DNA from: Hungateiclostridiaceae bacterium UBA3934 | GTDB taxonomy: Bacteria; Bacillota; Clostridia; Acetivibrionales; DTU013 | Direction of reading: 5' to 3' | NCBI GenBank assembly: GCA_002385815.1 | Contig: DGEE01000134.1 | Coordinates: 804 to 8,678 of the forward strand | DNA: 7,875 nucleotides | Shown here: in pieces, positions 5,412-7,875 of the stretch | Position numbering within the stretch: the first letter of the stretch is position 1 | Layout of the letters: the number at the start of each line of letters is the position of its first letter | Position numbers and translations under genes: made by a program | The notes under the pieces: generated by a model | The model's database searches: none | The model's input: the letters and a program-made list of their open reading frames with translations, nothing else | Told to the model about the DNA's origin: nothing

Positions 5412-7184
5412 TTACAGGCTTGTATGGCTCACAGGAAGCCTGACCGTGACCTCTGTGCCCATCCCTATTTTACTGCTTATGTTAATCGTTCCTTTATGGG
5501 CTTCCACGATCTCTTTTGCAATGGAAAGACCCAGGCCAGTGCCTCCCATTTCCCTGGAGCGGGCCTTGTCCACCCTGTAAAATCTTTCGAATATCCTGTC
5601 GAGATCTTCCTCCGGTATGCCTATGCCTGTATCTGCGACCTTGAAATATACGTCATTGTAAATTTTCCCGATATATACAGTGATAGTCCCGCCTTCGGGA
5701 GTATATTTCACTGCATTGCCTATGATATTGAATGCCACCTGCTCAAGCCTGCCGTAATCCCCTTCTATCTCAGGGATCTCATTTATGACGAAGCATTCTA
5801 TCTGCTGCTGCCTGGAGTCTACTTCGATCTTCATCCTTTCGACAGTGCTCTTTATCAGATCCACAAGGGACATTTTTTTGAAGCTCCATTTGGTCTGCTG
5901 ATTGTCCAGCCTCGACAGCTGCAGCAGATCCCTTATGAGCCGGGTCATCCTGTCTGCCTCGGTATTGATGACTGTCAGGAAATCCTCCGCAGTCTCCCGG
6001 TCCTCCAGCGCGCCATCCAGCAGCGTTTCTGAATAGCTTTTTATCGATGTCAGCGGTGTCCTGAGTTCATGGGAGACATTTGCGACGAATTCCTTGCGCA
6101 TGTCCTCAAGACGCTGCTGTTCGGTTATATCCTGCAGCACGGCGATGACGCCCTCGGGCCTTTTGCTCTCATCGGTGAATACGGCAAAGTAGACCTTGAT
6201 GCTCTTGTCTCCCAGGGCCAGATTCATCTCCGTCGTATGTCTCGACTGTAAATACAGGACATCCTCAAGGGAATATTCAAATCCGAAGCGGGTACGGTAT
6301 TCCTGGAAGGTCATCAGACCATCGGCTCCAAGGATGCGCGCAGATGCGGGGTTGGTGTGTATGACTTCGCCCTTCAGGTTGAACGCTATTATGCCGTCTG
6401 TCATGTAGTTGAGGATGGTCTCCATCTTGCTTTTTTCACTGGATATCTCGATGAGAGTGTTTTTCAGATTGGCCGCCATGTAGTTGAAAGTGTCCGCCAG
6501 CTTCCCTATCTCGTCGCCTGATTTTACCTCCAGCTCCTGGTCAAAGTCACCTTTTGCAATACTCTCTGCCTTGCGCATCAGCTTCGCCAGCGGATATGTG
6601 ATGGTTCGTGAAAAGAAGTAGCCTGCAGCAAAAGCAATGGCAAAACCGATAAGCAAGCTTGTATATATGATATTGTTAAAATACCTGGTGATCTCGGCCC
6701 AGTCGTCCTTGTAATAGCGGAAATAGATAATGTTGCCGCTCACAGGCCTGGCATAATCATAAAAGCTCATGCCGCTTGATGTTTCAAGTATCTTCTTGTT
6801 GTTTTCGGTACCAGTGAGAGCCTGGACGAAATTGTCCGAGGCGAGAAGCGACTTGATGGCCAGCTCACGGGGATTGCTGATGAGTTCCTTGTCATTGGTA
6901 TAATAGATCTCACCGTTCTTGTCGACTATTGTATAGCTTCTGTGCTCAAGATTGAGCAGAAAGACATCCTTGCTGTTTTCCAGGGCCGTCTTAAGCTCCT
7001 CGGCGCTGTGAGACCCGTTTCTGACGGACCATTCTTCGAATCCCTTTTCTATCCTCGTTCTGAAGTTGTCATAATATTTGCTCTCTATCCTGCCATTCAG
7101 ATACAGTCCAATCGGTATGACAAGACAGAATGTGATCAGACAGAAGAAACTGACCAGACGCCACTGTAAACTCCTCGGAAACAT
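5412..7184 (-). CDS. walK: Sensor histidine kinase WalK (YycG)
   Basis: Membrane kinase that phosphorylates WalR. From the ATG at 7184 it has 590 residues, close to the roughly 610 of Bacillus WalK. In order: membrane helix about 9-29; extracytoplasmic domain about 30-170, the length of the WalK extracellular PAS-like domain; second helix about 171-192; HAMP about 192-245; cytoplasmic PAS about 254-359; H-box FVANVSHELRTPL with the phospho-acceptor His at 372; N-box NIIGNAVKYTPEGG with the conserved Asn at 490; G1 box DTGIGIP at 518-524; F-box FERFYRVD; G2 box GGTGLGL at 547-553. All catalytic elements are intact. Two of the four positions reported as zinc ligands in the Staphylococcus PAS domain are not His here (Tyr260 and Gln351), although Asp263 and Glu355 remain. 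It ends with TAA and is followed by a 149-base spacer with its own promoter. Confidence 0.96.
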   Translation of the reverse strand: MFPRSLQWRLVSFFCLITFCLVIPIGLYLNGRIESKYYDNFRTRIEKGFEEWSVRNGSHSAEELKTALENSKDVFLLNLEHRSYTIVDKNGEIYYTNDKELISNPRELAIKSLLASDNFVQALTGTENNKKILETSSGMSFYDYARPVSGNIIYFRYYKDDWAEITRYFNNIIYTSLLIGFAIAFAAGYFFSRTITYPLAKLMRKAESIAKGDFDQELEVKSGDEIGKLADTFNYMAANLKNTLIEISSEKSKMETILNYMTDGIIAFNLKGEVIHTNPASARILGADGLMTFQEYRTRFGFEYSLEDVLYLQSRHTTEMNLALGDKSIKVYFAVFTDESKRPEGVIAVLQDITEQQRLEDMRKEFVANVSHELRTPLTSIKSYSETLLDGALEDRETAEDFLTVINTEADRMTRLIRDLLQLSRLDNQQTKWSFKKMSLVDLIKSTVERMKIEVDSRQQQIECFVINEIPEIEGDYGRLEQVAFNIIGNAVKYTPEGGTITVYIGKIYNDVYFKVADTGIGIPEEDLDRIFERFYRVDKARSREMGGTGLGLSIAKEIVEAHKGTINISSKIGMGTEVTVRLPVSHTSL

Positions 7185-7186
7185 AT

Positions 7187-7195
7187 CCACCTCTT
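7187..7195 (-). promoter_or_regulatory. walK ribosome-binding site that decides the start
   Basis: AAGAGGTGG lies directly before the ATG at 7184, with GAGG followed by 5 bases to the start codon. The only longer in-frame candidate is a TTG at 7211, nine codons upstream. That start would put this Shine-Dalgarno-like sequence inside the coding region and has no comparable site of its own. The ATG also gives an N-terminus (MFPRSLQWRLV) that leads straight into the first membrane helix, as in WalK relatives. Confidence 0.7.
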
Positions 7196-7215
7196 GCAAA
7201 GGAAACTTCAAACCG

Positions 7216-7244
7216 CTGAAAAAACCAGCGCCCGGCTTTTTCAG
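7216..7244 (-). other. Stem-loop between walR and walK
   Basis: On the transcript the arms are CTGAAAAAGCC and GGTTTTTTCAG around a 7-base loop (GGGCGCT). All 11 positions pair, one of them as G-U. It lies 20 bases before the walK ribosome-binding site. The A-run in the left arm and T-run in the right arm resemble a weak bidirectional intrinsic terminator, but the T-run is part of the stem and is followed by CAGCGG, so strong termination is doubtful. A processing or stability element, or an attenuator setting the walR:walK ratio, are alternatives. The inverted repeat is directly visible; any function is inferred. Confidence 0.5.
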
Positions 7245-7260
7245 GCCAGACGCTGTTCAT

Positions 7261-7875
7261 CTACTCCTCCGGCTTATCGAAATAATAGCCTACTCCTCGC
7301 TTGGTCAAAATATACTCACAATTGGAAGGGTCTCTTTCAAGCTTCTCCCTGACGCGTCTGATGGTCACATCGACGGTCCTCACATCGCCATAATACTCAT
7401 AGCCCCAGACTTTTTCAAGGAGGTTTTCCCTGGTGAAGATCTGTCCGGGATGCATGGCAAGAAACTTGACCAGCTCAAACTCCCTCAGTGTCAGCTCGAT
7501 GACCGTCCCGTCCCTCTTTACCTCATATCTGTCACAATCTATCGCAAGGTCTCTTACCTCGATGAGGTTGGTCCTGGTAGCTGCCACCTCTTCCATCGCC
7601 GTCCTTCTGATATTTGCCTTTATCCTCGCCATCAGCTCCCTCTGGCTGAATGGCTTTGTGATGTAGTCATCGGCGCCCAGTTCCAGGCCGAGGACCTTGT
7701 CCACTTCTTCTTCCTTCGCCGTGAGCATCAGTATGGGCGTGGAAATCGACTGCCGCAGCTTTCTGCAGACTGTGAAGCCATCCATCTTCGGAAGCATCAC
7801 ATCCAGCAGGATCAGGTCCGGTTTCTCGCTGAGCGCGAGTTCCACCGCCTGCTCGCCGTCATAAGCCTCTATCGT
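7261..7875 (-). CDS. walR: Response regulator WalR (YycF), 5' end beyond the window
   Basis: OmpR-family DNA-binding response regulator of the essential WalRK system, which controls autolysin and cell-wall genes. The frame is open to the window edge, so 204 residues are visible. Alignment from memory with Bacillus subtilis WalR puts the missing part at about 28 residues. The receiver domain shows the phospho-acceptor Asp in LILLDVMLP (visible residue 25, expected position 53), the switch Thr in ILMLTAK and the Lys in DDYITKPF. The C-terminal winged helix has LTLREFELVKFL, the WGYEYYGDVRTVDVTIRR recognition region and the wing RGVGYYF, all very close to WalR rather than PhoP or other paralogues. 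An ATG-like reading at 7845 is an internal GTG, not the true start. It ends with TAG, 76 bases before the walK start. Its own promoter lies outside the window. Confidence 0.96.
   Translation of the reverse strand, partial: TIEAYDGEQAVELALSEKPDLILLDVMLPKMDGFTVCRKLRQSISTPILMLTAKEEEVDKVLGLELGADDYITKPFSQRELMARIKANIRRTAMEEVAATRTNLIEVRDLAIDCDRYEVKRDGTVIELTLREFELVKFLAMHPGQIFTRENLLEKVWGYEYYGDVRTVDVTIRRVREKLERDPSNCEYILTKRGVGYYFDKPEE

Noticed and set aside
5388..5418. Terminator at the end of walK
   Set aside because: The transcript has CCT and AAAA pairing with TTTT and AGG before a T-run, but the stem is only about 7 weak pairs with a mismatch and begins within the walK coding end.
5346..6032. 228-codon open frame on the plus strand opposite walK
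   Set aside because: It lies wholly antisense to intact walK or its spacer and the translation has no recognisable domain; codon structure of walK explains it.
7185..7211. TTG start of walK at 7211
   Set aside because: It would place the good ribosome-binding site of the 7184 ATG inside the coding sequence and adds residues not expected before the first membrane helix.

Overview
The window is a WalRK (YycFG) cell-wall homeostasis locus, with every gene on the minus strand. The order of transcription runs from the right edge to the left: walR (cut by the right edge), walK, an unrecognised secreted protein, yycH, yycI, murA and walJ (yycJ). The WalR/WalK/YycH/YycI/WalJ set is a signature of Bacillota. 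The extra gene, murA inside the cluster, the moderate base composition and the frequent AGG/ATA codons suggest a clostridial lineage rather than Bacillus or Staphylococcus, but the genus cannot be fixed from this sequence.

Region by region: 7261-7875 is the response regulator WalR, lacking about 28 N-terminal residues. 7185-7260 is a 76-base spacer with an 11-bp stem-loop and an unusual start signal directly after the walR stop. 5412-7184 is the membrane sensor kinase WalK (590 aa from the start with a good ribosome-binding site). 5263-5411 is an AT-rich spacer with a perfect WalR-type direct repeat (TGTAAT-N5-TGTAAC) placed 10 bases before a TATAAT. 4558-5262 is an exported protein with an acidic linker and a probable Ig-like beta domain that I cannot assign to a named family. 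3137-4534 and 2315-3133 are YycH and YycI. 2161-2314 is an intergenic stretch with tandem 7-bp repeats and an extended -10 promoter. 871-2160 is MurA, 58-846 is WalJ, and 1-57 is an unresolved edge.

How the genes fit together: WalK senses wall state and phosphorylates WalR. YycH and YycI are membrane-anchored extracytoplasmic partners that tune WalK. WalJ is a cytoplasmic metallo-beta-lactamase-fold phosphodiesterase/nuclease-like protein that travels with the system. MurA makes the first committed peptidoglycan precursor. The most notable result is that the unknown exported protein sits between the kinase and its YycHI regulators and appears to have its own promoter with a WalR operator. It may therefore be a WalR-controlled extracytoplasmic feedback component of the pathway; that role is inference, while the operator match and gene position are read directly.
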